Below, one piece after another: positions 26,088 to 36,933 of a DNA stretch of 64,000 nt. Where the stretch lies: contig JAJKFJ010021335.1 in NCBI GenBank assembly GCA_027382625.1, forward strand, positions 1 through 64,000. The letters are read 5' to 3'. The position numbers were made by a program, and so were the translations under genes. Numbering within the stretch: position 1 is the first letter of the stretch; each line of letters begins with the position of its first letter. The notes beneath the pieces are model-generated. The model saw only the letters and a list, made by a program, of their open reading frames with translations, made no database searches and was not told the DNA's origin. The DNA is from Tetmemena sp. SeJ-2015 (lineage: Eukaryota; Ciliophora; Spirotrichea; Sporadotrichida; Oxytrichidae).

Positions 26088-26468
26088 GAAGTATAACATG
26101 TCTATTAATCTTGATTCTTAATTCTATTTTAAAGCCTCAGCAAGCAACAGTTTCTTCTAAGTGCTATGTACAATGTTTCCAGTTCTAAATTTATACAGAC
26201 TTTTTAGATATGCTTGGATTAATTTGATAAATTTTCACTAAATTTTCTTGATGTTTTTGTTGTTGTTGAATAAATGAGAGGATCAATAAAATATAAATAT
26301 AAGTCGTGGCTTGCTAAAATGAAATAAGTAAGAGTTTTGAATAAAGGATTGAATAGTAATATTTTGATTGACCCTACGAAAAGGTGAGAACCTAATGGGT
26401 AATTACAAGATTACCATCGTGTAAGAAAGCAGAAAGATAAGTAAAATAGTTGCAATGTATCAGTGAAT

Positions 26469-27815
26469 ATGGATAAAGATACAACCCATAAACCGATAAG
26501 GTAAAGCATTAGTTATTCTAATAAGTATTTACTGATGGAGATATTTAGGCTAAATTGATGAATGGAGTGCTGTTGTAAAGCACCAGGCAGAGCAGCATAA
26601 TTTAGAACAATAACTCAAGCACGAGCAAGATACCCACAGAAAGAAGCAATACTAGTAATTAACTTCTTCTATCATCTCGTTCATAGAGCAGAATTAGAAA
26701 GGCCATTGACAGCAAAAGAAAAGGAGAGAAGATGCAGCAGGATTTCAAACATAGGGAGTTAGAGTTTTATACTTTTTTATTATAGCTTTAGAAGAAAATA
26801 ACTCACGACTCAAATGAATACTTCAACATCCTTGAGAGCAATAAAAACGACTTAAAAAGAGAATTGGAGATATGAATAAGCGAAGTATGTTTGATTCAAA
26901 CAATATTCAGCAATTCAAGGTATATCACTTTCTAAAGAAATAATTATATCCCTATAGCATCAACTAGAAAAACAGGAAGAAGCTCAAATCATAAAGAGAG
27001 CATTGGAGGAACAATAGAAGTTTGAGAACTTCATGCAATTGAAGAAATAGCTAATGAGACAAGACAGAAAAGAAGATTTAGAGTAGAAAATATAGAAAGT
27101 TGAAGTTGAGAAGCTGAAGGGAAAGTTAGAGTAGCAGCAAATCTTAGATTTGAATGCTTAGAATTCTCAGAGAGTTCTGAACAATGAAAGGCAGTATAAA
27201 GAGGTACGTTACAGTTTTTACAGCTGAATTAAATTAATTTTTCTTATAGAAATTCGAAAGGTATAATCAACTTGAGCAAGCAAGAATTAATATGTACAAT
27301 AATGCAGTGAGAAGCAGACAGCCCTCCCCTGATGGTTATGGACTTCTAACTAATCGCGGCAGATAAGACAATAAAAGTCTTTTGTAGATAATGAGCGATA
27401 GAAACTAAATTTAAGAAGTAGACAGAGTGTATCAAACACATTCCACAAAGGACCAATTAATTTAATTTTAAGGACTTGAATTTGAAGCAGATGCAGATCA
27501 AAGAAGCAGAAAAAAGTCTTGAAATAGTAGAAAGGAATGACGAAAAGTCAAATAGATAGGCTGAATCCTCATTCATATCTTGGCAGCAATAAAGTTTAAA
27601 CTAAGAAAAGAGACTTCAGTAGCAATCATACAGGAATATTCTCGATTAGCAAAAGAAAATTTAGAATATTATGGCATTAGGATATGGAACAATGTCAAAC
27701 TAGGAGAAGAAAATTAATAGAGCTGATTTGCAAGCCTACAAGTCTTTTGATAACAATTAGTACTCACTAATACCAGGCATTAAAAGCACAAAACACAATT
27801 ATAATTAAAGATATT
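26469..27815 (+). CDS. Coiled-coil protein, Gln/Glu/Lys rich
   Basis: Long coding sequence in the ciliate code. ATG 26,469 is the likely start (MDKDTTHKPI). The product is mainly predicted coiled coil, with blocks such as AEQHNLEQQLKHEQ, HQLEKQEEAQIIKRALEEQ and EVEKLKGKLEQQQ. A more conserved-looking C-terminal part follows (RNILDQQKKIQNIMALGYG, INRADLQAYKSFDNN, YSLIPGI). GT-AG introns are visible at 26,920-26,957 and at about 27,202-27,249. One frame break at an A run near 27,512 disappears if one A is removed. No in-frame TGA follows promptly after PGIKSTKHN, so the 3' end is unclear. I infer a cytoskeletal or ciliary type protein only from composition. Confidence 0.6.
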
Positions 27816-27867
27816 TTAGCGATTTTTTTCATAATTTGTATCTCTACTAGAAAAAGATATCTTTAAT
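27804..27867. other. Inverted repeat, 11-bp arms
   Basis: ATTAAAGATAT at 27,804-27,814 is mirrored by ATATCTTTAAT at 27,857-27,867, leaving a 42-bp loop. It lies exactly where the coiled-coil gene stops looking coding. It could be a 3'-end hairpin, an eliminated element or chance. Confidence 0.4.
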
Positions 27868-28013
27868 TTATAAAATGCACTTTGAAATTTAAGCTAAATA
27901 AAACTGTTTATATTTTTAATATGATATAAATTTAAATTCCTTATAATTTGCTATAATTCCTTAGATATTGATTTATATTTTCTAGAAAATATAGACGATA
28001 CTATTCTAATATA

Positions 28014-29205
28014 ATGGACAAAAGAGGATTGTAGAATGGAGCTAGTAATGATGTGAATAAGTCTATGGATGTTATGGCATTTGGAAATTATTATTATTAT
28101 TTTAATACGTCTTTGCAAAATATAAAATCTAAAAGGTATGAGGACAGCAATCCACTAGGTAGATCTGTAGAGAGAAATATCCTCCAGCATTAAACCATAT
28201 CTCAAACCCCATAGATAACTTTAAAAATTGGATAGCCGAGTGCACAATTTGCGTTACCATAGATAGTTCCTACTTAGACGAAACATAACTAAAATCAAAT
28301 CAATAACAAAGGCTCAATTGAAGCATTTAGACCAGCAATTGTTCCTCCTTTAGATTTAAACTTTAGAAATCCTAATTATTTTTTACTCAAGTAGAGTTCA
28401 ATAGGAGTAGTCAAATTACATTAACTATCCTCAAACCAGCAAAAATTTAGCATCAAATAGAGCCCTAGATAGACCTGAAATATTTATATAAAACAATACA
28501 AACTCACAAGTTTATCCTTCTCCTAAATTCATCAGTGGTATGAGAGAGGTCAGGCAAGATCGCTTTTGATAAATCAATTAGCTTGTTTTTTAATTTATTT
28601 AACAGAGATGGAACTGTCAAAAATAATGATGATGATACTATTTTAGAGAATATTGTTAATAAGATTATCAAAATGATAAATTAGCTAAGATTACTTTAAT
28701 AGAGCGATCTAATACTATAATTATATCGAACTTACCCATTTATATAAATGTATAATCTTCCTACTAGTGTCAAGAGAAATTATATTTTAACCATTTAAGT
28801 TTAGCAATTGATTAAACAGAAAGTTATAAATTAAGAATATAGTGGTGTTTTAAAACAGTTTCAATATATGTCTCTGAATAAGAAAAACCTAAAATAAAAA
28901 GATTTAAATGCCTTAAACAAAAGTATAAGCAAAGATAAGCGTACCACCTAAATAAATTTATTAATCTTTCACTTTCTCATATCAATTGACTCACAAAAGT
29001 CATCAAGAAACCTGTAATTTAGACAATATCAAATATTTTAAGAATATATTTCTCTCTCACTCAAAATAAACTTAATCAAAAAAATAATATATATTTTGAC
29101 TTTGATATAGAGGACTCCTTCAAAAACATCAACAAAATAAGAGAAGTGCTTCTCTTATATTATCCAAGGGACTCTTTTCATCCTTACTCTCTCGAGAAGA
29201 GCTGA
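28014..29205 (+). CDS. Hypothetical protein with an IES
   Basis: The frame starts at ATG 28,014 (MDKRGLQNGASNDVNKSMDV). It runs through a Pro/Gln/Asn-rich region to SGMREVRQD. After removal of a 49-bp IES with pointer AGAT it continues as DGTVKNNDDDTILENIVNKI. Further coding-like pieces follow in changing frames (ETCNLDNIKYFKNIF; SFKNINKIREVLLLYYPRD) up to TGA at 29,203-29,205. One break near 28,380 is a T homopolymer (6 versus 5). I do not recognise the family. The first half is better supported than the second. Confidence 0.45.
28561..28609 (+). other. IES, 49 bp, pointer AGAT
   Basis: AGAT at 28,557-28,560 and 28,606-28,609. Excision joins EVRQ to DGTVKNN and removes an in-frame TGA. Confidence 0.55.
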
Positions 29206-29605
29206 GTTGACATTAATTTATAAGGTCATTCCTAAAGGCAATTATAGTTTTTGCTGTCTTAAAATCATGTTTATATTAGGATAATTAATTCCTTTTAAAT
29301 CTATATTTTTATAAAAATATCGAACTAGATTTCCTACTCAAGTTAAGTTTTAACTTGAGTATAGGAAAGTTGTTGTAAGAAATTTGTATATAAATTGAGA
29401 ATCATTCAACTTCTATCTTCATACTCTAATGAGTATCTTAGAATTCTGTGGATAGATTAATTTACTCTCCTCCATACTTATCGCGTAAAGAGAAATACTG
29501 CTCTTAAGTTTCAACGAGCAGTTTTTTAATTCTTTTGATTAAATTATAAGATTGTATTTCGATTTAGAACAGATGGAAGATAAATAAATAACATTCTTCT
29601 CTCTT

Positions 29606-30023
29606 TCAGTGTTCAAAACTATCATTGAGACTTTCCTTCCCTATTCTTTGGCTGCTTAGATGTTAGTGGTAGTACTCCGTAGCATCCTTGTGGAGATTTC
29701 TTTCTAGCTCTCTTTCATCTCTTACCTACTTTTTGTGAGAGTAAGAAGAACTCTATCCTGGGTGAGCTTTGCTGATATGCCCTCCCAGAGCTGCGCACTG
29801 CTTGAACTTCTTTTTGCAAAAAGTGCATTGGTATTTATAAAAATGTGTATAATAAAGATCTATTTTTTGAATGCTGAAATCTTGGAGAGTTTCTTTTTTG
29901 GGTGGGAAGTTTGTTTTGTTTTTGTATTCTTTGCTTCCTCTTAAACTTGTATACTTGGTTAATCTTACAAGGAATCCAAACAGTTATCAGTGTTTCTTTC
30001 TAAATCTAGTTAGTTTTTTTCAT
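29606..30023 (-). CDS. Small C2H2 zinc-finger protein
   Basis: The minus strand encodes a single C2H2 finger, YQCTFCKKKFKQCAALGGH followed by ISKAHPG. The zinc ligands are C-x2-C and H-x4-H, and ALGGH resembles plant-type fingers that are also seen in ciliates. An N-terminal Gln/Lys-rich region (SLQDQPSIQVQEEAKNTK) and a charged C-terminal helix (VRDERELERNLHKDATEYY) flank it. The TGA is at 29,606-29,608. A 29-bp IES sits immediately before the finger. The start near 30,023 needs one change in an A run (AAAAAAA). Likely a nucleic-acid-binding protein, probably nuclear; the target is unknown. Confidence 0.7.
29837..29865 (-). other. IES, 29 bp, pointer TATTT
   Basis: TATTT at 29,832-29,836 and 29,861-29,865. 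Excision joins ISAFKK to YQCTFCKKKF, giving a continuous frame into the zinc finger. Confidence 0.7.
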
Positions 30024-30089
30024 ATAAATTTAATGTAGCAGTAAATTGAATTAAAATCTTTGATTTGTTTAAATAATAAATTGAGAGTT

Positions 30090-30330
30090 GCAAATACGCT
30101 GCTCAAATGTACTCAGATCTACAGTTTGTTCGATAATTTATCAAAAATTAATATAAGTTTCTTCTTTTATCATCTCCTATTAACCTCTCATGATCAATAA
30201 ATAATTTCCCCATTCTTTCACATCTTCAATGTTGCTGCCATTAAAACTTGTGTCGCTTATAACTATTAGATGAAATTTTCCTTCACAAAGGTTACAGGTA
30301 AATAAAGTTCTTTAGAAATTTATGCTGACT
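30090..30330 (-). repeat. Dispersed CxxCE/LLRGA family, copy 3
   Basis: On the minus strand one frame reads TCNLCEGKFHLIVISDTSFN, then LLIMRGQQEMIKEETYINF, TGA and QIIEQTVD. Downstream DNA (ATTTGCAACTCTCAATTTATT) also matches copy 1. It lies just upstream of the C2H2 gene on the same strand. Confidence 0.7.
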
Positions 30331-30719
30331 CGAATTGCGAGATAATTATTTAATATGGACGCATTTTAACTTTCACTAATTGATATCATTTTAATTTTAT
30401 TTAAAATATAAATTAATTTTATTTTAATTAAATTATCATCTGTATTTAACAAAATATAATTTTGTTTTTAAGTCACTAATTAATAAATAATTGGTTGAAT
30501 TTGTTAGTTATTAGATTCCTTGATTGATTGAGGAGTTTATTATAGTTAATTAGTGGGGTGTATAAATTCCAAAAATTTGTCTTAATTGTTTTATTATAGG
30601 AAGGATAAGAATAGATGATGGTTGGTTGTTATTTGTTAGAAATACATTGTTTTTGGCTCCTTGTTGGTTGATTCATAATATATTCAGCTTTAATTTTGAA
30701 ATTAATCTAATTTAAATGT

Positions 30720-31080
30720 CTACTACAACAACTACATCGACAACTACCACAACCACATCAACAACTACAACGAGCTTAACCTCTAAAACTCGAAAGTGAC
30801 CTCGAAGGAGGCAAGTGTCCACAGTAAGAAGGGTGTCCTTCCTGATCAACAGAGACTCATCTTCGCAGGAAAACTCAAAGAGAATCAAAAGAATGCTTGG
30901 ATTTGCGTACTTTTGAACTTCATTAACAACAAGATTAACATCATGCGCAAGGAAAACTCTCACCCACCATAATATTCAAAAGGAGTCAACTTTCACCCTC
31001 AACCACCAACTACTCAAAGCGCAGACACAAAACCTAAAACTAAGTCTGGGGCGATGTTCTTCATAATCTTAACACTGATC
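30720..31080 (+). pseudogene. Degenerate ubiquitin-like sequence
   Basis: The frame contains DQQRLIFAGK, the hallmark of ubiquitin residues 39-48. A later, shifted frame contains NIQKEST, ubiquitin residues 60-66. A preceding stretch LESDLEG..K resembles the ubiquitin beta2-alpha1 region. Between the two signatures, where ubiquitin has about 11 residues, there is extra sequence whose ends carry the repeat GGAAAACTC (30,869-30,877 and 30,950-30,958). Excising at that repeat does not restore the frame. A Thr-rich ACA/ACT tract precedes it. Most likely a decayed copy; a divergent ubiquitin-fold gene needing further rearrangement is the alternative. Confidence 0.5.
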
Positions 31081-31413
31081 TGGTAAGTACTGGCTACTCC
31101 ATTAAATTTAAAAACATAATGCATTAAAACTATCAAGAATTTAATATATATCACTTTTCCCTTGAACTCTATCTTCATTAGCTTCTGACTATCCGCGATC
31201 AACTATTCATATTCATCCTATAATTTTTAAATGGAGTTACTATATCTACTGATTTTATTTGCTAGTTGCCCTATTAAAGAATAATAAAACCTTGTTAATT
31301 TACTTTGATCTAAGGCTAAAGCCTGAGATCTGCCGTAAGTCAATATTTGTATTCCCTACCTTGGATTCCTAATTATATTATTATAGGATTCAATTAAAAA
31401 TAAAAACTCTTAC

Positions 31414-31761
31414 TCTTATAAATTATTTGAATAGTAGAGCTTGCTAAGAGTGCAATTGCGAGGAAGAAAAGGTGCTTTATTAACTTAGAGTATTTCATCT
31501 GTGCTCATCTCAGAATCATGAGAATCTTATAAATTCGATTCAATTCTAGACAGGGATTATGAAGATTCTATTATTTCATTATTCAAGGATCCCTCGCTTA
31601 AAACATAAATATAATTAATGGAGCCCCTTTATTTTGAGAATTTGAGACAGTAATTTGTTGGTTATTTTGGTGTCTTCCATCTTAATTAGAGAAAAGAGTT
31701 TAGAATCCGAGTTGGCTAACTAATTTTTGAGGATAAAAGCTGTTTTATATGGTTGATTTGA
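31414..31761 (+). CDS. Hypothetical protein fragment
   Basis: Coding-like frame ending at TGA 31,759-31,761. It runs SYKLFEQQSLLRVQLRGRKG, then ESYKFDSILDRDYEDS, then QRKEFRIRVGQLIFEDKSCF. An in-frame TGA near 31,519 disappears if 9 bp between GAATC repeats are removed. The final part faintly recalls PAS-type sensory regions, but I would not assign it. No start codon seen, so probably one germline segment. Confidence 0.35.
31518..31526 (+). other. Possible 9-bp IES, pointer GAATC
   Basis: GAATC at 31,513-31,517 and 31,522-31,526. Removing 9 bp deletes an in-frame TGA and keeps the frame (VLISES to YKFDS). At 9 bp this could also be a small assembly duplication. Confidence 0.35.
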
Positions 31762-33984
31762 GATAAGGAATTTCAGGAGCAGATTTCTTTCTCGTGGTTA
31801 AATTTTCAGTCGACTTTGTTTTGCTGGAGGGGATAAACATAAATTAGTGAATTTAAATCAGAGTTAAGAACAAATAATCAGTAACGAGTAAAAGAGATAT
31901 GAGGGCTGGGGAGCTAGGTGAGGGGCTTTGAAGTTATAGATTTTAGATATAATAAGTTAAAAAGTACACAAAATAGGCTTTCTCTAAGTTTTAATTTATC
32001 AAATTGTTAATGAATAGTTATGAAAGGAAGCAAAACCTTATAGTTCTATAATTATTAGTTATTAAATGTAGATTATATAATTCCAAAGCCTCTCCTTCAC
32101 CTCCAACTCTTACATTTCTAACTCTTAACTGATTAATTGTTGATAACTCCAATTTGAAATAACTTATTTGCCTTTATAAAAAGCATTTTACTCCTATTAG
32201 AGAAGATTAACAGAGCTCTCCCTTTACGAAATCTGAGCTAAGCAGCCTTCCTATTCACTTTACTCAATTTACGCCTCTTCTTTACTTGCAAACAGTTTTT
32301 AACTCACAAAATAAAAAATATTTTTATAAGATAAATGCAAACAGAGTGAAAAATAAAATTTAAAGCAAATATAATAAATTTATTGCCTTAAAATATGTTA
32401 TTTAAAGCAAATTCGTTTGGAGTTTTAAAGTAATTGATTATTAATATTATAGTGATACCCATAATCTAGCTGAAATTGAAATTTATGACAAGAAGATTTA
32501 TATGAGAGCCAATCTATGGTAACTTGAGTATATATCTAAATTTTAGCTTCTAATTTAGCTCCTGAGATCTTTTTTACCAAAAGAAATTTAATTTTTTTTT
32601 CCCTCTTATTAACAAGATTTTCAATAACTAATAACTATGAGCTTTATTATCCCCAAAATAAACTAAAGGCTTTCAAATATATACTAGACTTATCTAACAT
32701 GGCATAATCTGTTGATTTAGATAAACTTTAAATCTTCCTGACTTAATTATTTTAAAAATAAGATAGATAATATGGGTACCAAAATAATTATATTAATTTA
32801 TTTAAGAATATCTTATTAACTTATTATTTGATCAACATTTTAAGTTGCCCTAATTTTTGAATGAAGCCTTAATTTTTTAGCCCAGAATTATAAATGGCGT
32901 TAAAGTTTTAAACACATTAAGAATAGCATTATTTATTTGAGATAATATAAAATATATAGAGTTTCTAAGCATTATTATTAGAGTGATCGAGCGTAGAAAA
33001 ATATAATTAAGTTAGAGAGATTTCTGGCCACTTGCTTACTTGAGTGATTGGTGAAGAGTCGACTTGAGCTTTCTCTTTGGATCCCGATTGGAGTGGTAGA
33101 ATTTAATTAATTATTATCAAAAATTAAACTTTTAAGTTTATAAAGCTAAAAATTCGTAAAAACATAATCTTCCTTAAAATAATAGCTAAAAGAAAGTTGC
33201 TACAAATTTTTTAATTTTAATTGTATATTTTTAATAAAAAAATTTGTATAACTTTCAAGATAATATCTATTTGCTGGATATAAAAATAAAAAAATAATAG
33301 AATATAGAAGCAAAAGCATAGCATGATAAAAATAAATATTTATAAAAATACTTTATTTAATATTGATAAGTTGCGAGTTATATAGTAAGAGGATTTATTT
33401 AAATATTTTTTCTATTTAGTAAAAATTAAGTGTACCCCCTCGATTGAATTAAAATTAGCAGGCTTGGTATAAAAACTTAGAGCCTTAGAGCTAGATTAAG
33501 CTTATTTTTCTACACTTTGAGAAGAGGTGTTCTCGCTAATTCCAGCATGTAGCTCATAAACTCTATTGCTAATTTCATGTCCATTATTTACACAGTTCAT
33601 TCAATATTTTTTGCCTTAGATAAATATCCATGTTTATATAGCTGAATTGACTAGAACATGTACTCGCTTATTTATTTGGACGAAATGTTCCTCACGGTCT
33701 TGCTAAACATAAAATAGCATAATATATTAGACATGAAATATCAATTATTTTAAGAGAAGATGATGAGGCTGAGGTCGGAGGCAAGAAAATAGAGCCCTCA
33801 TTATAATAATTTTTAAGGGATATTTTTTAAGCCTGATCCTCTTTTTAATATTCTTAAATGTAATCTTATATTTTCAGTAAAATTTTTATTTTCTAACATA
33901 GTAGAGATTTTAATTAAAGTTGCGAGAGCTTAAAATAATAAGTAAGTGTTGCTACTTTATAGCAGTTTAAATAGCTAAAATATA
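31762..33984. other. AT-rich region, mostly unassigned
   Basis: One stretch at about 32,450-32,740 (plus) is open in the ciliate code and begins SDTHNLAEIEIYDKKIYMRA, which looks protein-like but has no defined ends. Otherwise nothing recognised. Confidence 0.35.
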
Positions 33985-34170
33985 CCTCAATCTGTAGATT
34001 GTCCAAAAAAAAATTTATATTTAATATGAGTTTCTACTTTAAGATTCTTCATAGCTCCTCTCAGTGAATATATATGAAGATGGAAAACTTCAAAACACCA
34101 GATATCAGCTTCATAACGTCTGAACTCTGTACTAAGCGCTCCCTCACAAAAGATGCAAAGATTTAATATT
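33985..34170 (-). repeat. Dispersed CxxCE/LLRGA family, copy 4 (best single frame)
   Basis: The minus strand carries the family blocks without a break: ILNLCIFCEGALSTEFRRYE, LHIYSLRGAMKNLKVETHIK, then FGQSTD. This is the only copy in which the CxxC and LLRGA blocks share one open frame in the standard as well as the ciliate code. Confidence 0.7.
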
Positions 34171-34635
34171 CTTAAAATTATGGATAAATATTGAATTTTG
34201 AGGCAATCCAATTGTTACAATTTTAATCATATTTATTTAAATATCAATTTAATTATCTTTTTCATAAAAGTTTAAGCTATAATAATTTGAGATGACAGGG
34301 TTAAAATTGCTAATATTACGATTCCTCTCGGAGTCCTGGCTCTCTCCTAGTATTTGAAATAGTAAATGTTGGGAAGAACCGGCCTGTCTTTAATTCTCTC
34401 GGACTTTATTAAAGTCAAGATCATATCTGCATAGATCATCTCTCTCGCTAATACTCTTAAAAGTCTGGTCAAGCGCACTTTGCTTGATCGAATTTAAATA
34501 GTTTTCACAATTTTTCTCCAAAGAGGTCTTCAGGGTGTTACTGCGTTCTGGCGAGGCATGATCTACGAATCCATTTGAGTTCAGTCGCAAGAGCTAGCTA
34601 ATGTTAGCAAAGCTCTTCTATGAGTTTAGACTCAT
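34144..34635 (-). CDS. Hypothetical protein next to repeat copy 4
   Basis: A continuous 163-codon frame from ATG 34,635 to TGA 34,144-34,146 in the ciliate code, beginning MSLNSQKSFANISQLLRLNS. The middle is charged (TSLEKNCENYLNSIKQSALD, SISERDDLCRYDLDFNK). Its last codons overlap the CxxC block of repeat copy 4 in another frame, so the two may once have been one coding unit. No family recognised. It has no IES, which would suit a germline-limited gene, but this is inference. Confidence 0.4.
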
Positions 34636-35072
34636 GGTTTCTCTTCCTTAGGAGATAAGTACTACAATTAATATTTTTAGTAAAGTACTTTTGGCTTGAT
34701 TGTGTTTTAATTTCTTGAAATGGATGGCGAGGCATTGGGAAGGGTTTGAGTCTTAAGAAATAAAATAATCTATATTCTCTACTGATTTTAGGTTACGAAA
34801 ATCTTGACTAGTAGAGTTATTTTTTGTCATGTTGATTTAGTCAACGCCTATAGAATATAAGATAGATTTTATTTGTAAGAAACTTGGAGCATACATTTGT
34901 GAGTAGAGTGATTTAGGTTGGTAGGTATATTCTAATTTAGTGAATCTGTTTTGTTGTATGGAAAGAGTTGACTTAGAATAGAACTGTGTTGTTGATGATG
35001 ATTGTATGTGGGTTGATTTTTATTTTGCACTTCATTTTAAGATTCAAGGACTAAAAAATAAAAATAGAGTAA

Positions 35073-35450
35073 TGACCGTATCGCTATCCTTTTTTTACTC
35101 TGAATTTTTCAATTCAATATTGCAAGACTAACAAAAACGGCTCTACTCAGAAGTAATTAGCAAATTATTATAAAAGTGAAAGCCTGCAGGGGTACAGAAA
35201 TCTTGAGGTGAGAGGAAGTGAATTTGACTATAGTTTGCTCCCTAAGATGATCTTATTCGGCCTTAATTTCAATTACGAGAGCAGGCTAAAGTTTTGGTTC
35301 GGTGTTTGCGGAGTTTTAATTCATTAAGCTTGCAGTGGCTGCTCACTTTACAGACAGAGAATTGATTAATAACAATTATAATCCATTCACAGACTCTATA
35401 CAATAAATATAGTATCTAAATAAAATTGTGTAAAAATAGAGCGGCAATGA
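35073..35450 (+). CDS. Hypothetical protein fragment
   Basis: From ATG 35,073 one frame reads MTVSLSFFYSEFFNSILQDQ. An overlapping frame reads NKNGSTQKQLANYYKSESLQ, then GYRNLEVRGSEFDYSLLPKM and ESRLKFWFGVCGVL. The switch suggests an IES or indel near 35,130-35,190 that I could not place. No family recognised and the 3' end is unclear. Confidence 0.3.
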
Positions 35451-36262
35451 GTAAATACATAATTAATTATAAAGAATCAGGAATGCAATAAATTAAGCAA
35501 AACTTAATTTATCCTCGATCTGTATCATCATTAATTAATCTATAAGAAATCAATGAGAGCAACTTCTTTATAAAATAAGAATTTTCATCAACAAAAAGTG
35601 TTATAAACCCATGACATTATTTATTTAGCAATAAATTTCAATTTAGTCATTCGCAATTAGTTTTGAGGATAAAGTAAATTAAATTATATGATAGAGTGTA
35701 TAATGTTCTTATTTAGTATTAAAATGATTAGAGTATAAATGATAATAAACATAAAAATCTTGCTTTTAAAATATTTTTTATCATTAAGAAGAGAAAATAA
35801 TTTATAATATATTTTGAAATGCATTAATCCATTCAAAATAAACTATATCTAAACCAAACAGTGGATCCGCACAAAGATTTTTCAGTTTCTAGTCAAAATA
35901 TTTAGTAAAACTTCAATAGAAATTCGGAACTAGCTAAAATAATTTCAAATTTCAATGTTATAACTTTCCTCCCTGACGTTAGTGATTTTACCTTCCAGAC
36001 TTGGGTCAAAATTTTAGAATTTACAGACTAAATAGGAGTAAGAATCGTTTGTGAGGAGTTATAAACTCTGACTTGATTTTTATTTTAGATAGATATTTTG
36101 AATTAAATAAAGCTCACGAGTTGTAGATTATAAAATAGAAGGAAGTAAATGATTTGTTTAAATAAATGAGATGGAGTTGAAATAGACTTTTGTAGATAGT
36201 ATAAGTCTTATAATCAGAACCAATCTCTTTAGGCATTAAAGCATGTGTTTTGTGGAAATGAC
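35451..36262. other. AT-rich spacer
   Basis: No recognisable gene or repeat. Confidence 0.45.
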
Positions 36263-36864
36263 TCACACAGCCACGTGAAGACTCATCACAAAGTGGAACA
36301 CATCTTGTACAGACTGCATCAAGATCTTTCTATCATCAATATCGATGTTGAACTCGCGCTCGACTGCGTCGTGAATGAGCACGCAAGTCTTAATGTCGAT
36401 TCTACCTGACTCGCTATTCCAGTTAGTTTTAAAGGTAATTGGAACTCCATCCCATCTGTTGGGGTCAATTTATTCATCTATTTAACTCTTTCCTTGTTAT
36501 ATATAAGTTTGTGAATGTGTCTAAGTCGCTCACCGCAAATTTTAACAATTCTCTTTGCAAGAACATGAGGCTATAGTGTTAATTTATGAGTGTTATTGGA
36601 AACAAGAAGATAATTTATTAGAGCACTCTTAAAGAATTGCTAATTTCTTGCGTCTGAATTTTAATTTGAGATATAAATCCTTACCTCTTGGTTAAGATGG
36701 TGGTGGTTGGCATCTGGGTAATAGAAGCCTCTAGCTTAGATCTAGCTCATGAGTGATGCTTATTGCATGGCAGGTTGAGAAACCTTGAGGAGCTGGCGAG
36801 CAGGGGCGCCCATCACCATAGAGCGGCTTCCTAAGAGGAATTTGTTAAGAGTATTCATCATCAT
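36263..36864 (-). CDS. Mitochondrial acyl-carrier-protein-like protein
   Basis: Three exons: 36,685-36,864, 36,534-36,570 and 36,263-36,477. The GT-AG introns are 36,571-36,684 and 36,478-36,533. Splicing keeps the frame to TGA 36,263-36,265. The N-terminus (NTLNKFLLGSRSMVMGAPAR, rich in Arg and Ser) looks like a mitochondrial presequence. The C-terminal part has the acyl-carrier-protein fold pattern, ending VEREFNIDIDDRKILMQSVQ then DVFHFVMSL. In ordinary ACPs a DSL Ser carries 4'-phosphopantetheine. Here that position reads SGRIDIK and no equivalent Ser is evident, so the protein may be a non-carrying relative, for example a complex I or Fe-S-assembly-type subunit. The gene starts only 57 bp from the scrambled-gene pointer. 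Confidence 0.65.
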
Positions 36865-36920
36865 TTTTCTCTTAATATTTTAAAATTTTATATTTACAAT
36901 CCTACTTCTAATCCTAATTT

Positions 36921-36933
36921 AGAAAAGATATAA
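36921..36933 (-). other. Scrambling pointer, 13 bp, 3' end of ectodomain block
   Basis: AGAAAAGATATAA, an exact match to 53,613-53,625, with the flanking bases differing on both sides. It lies in the 5' part of an intron whose GTAAGT donor begins at 36,957. The acceptor is next to the other pointer copy. Confidence 0.88.

Noticed and set aside
36440..36485. IES with pointer AGATG (CATCT on plus) in the ACP-like gene
   Set aside because: Excision leaves the conserved C-terminal part out of frame, whereas the GT-AG intron 36,478-36,533 restores it exactly.
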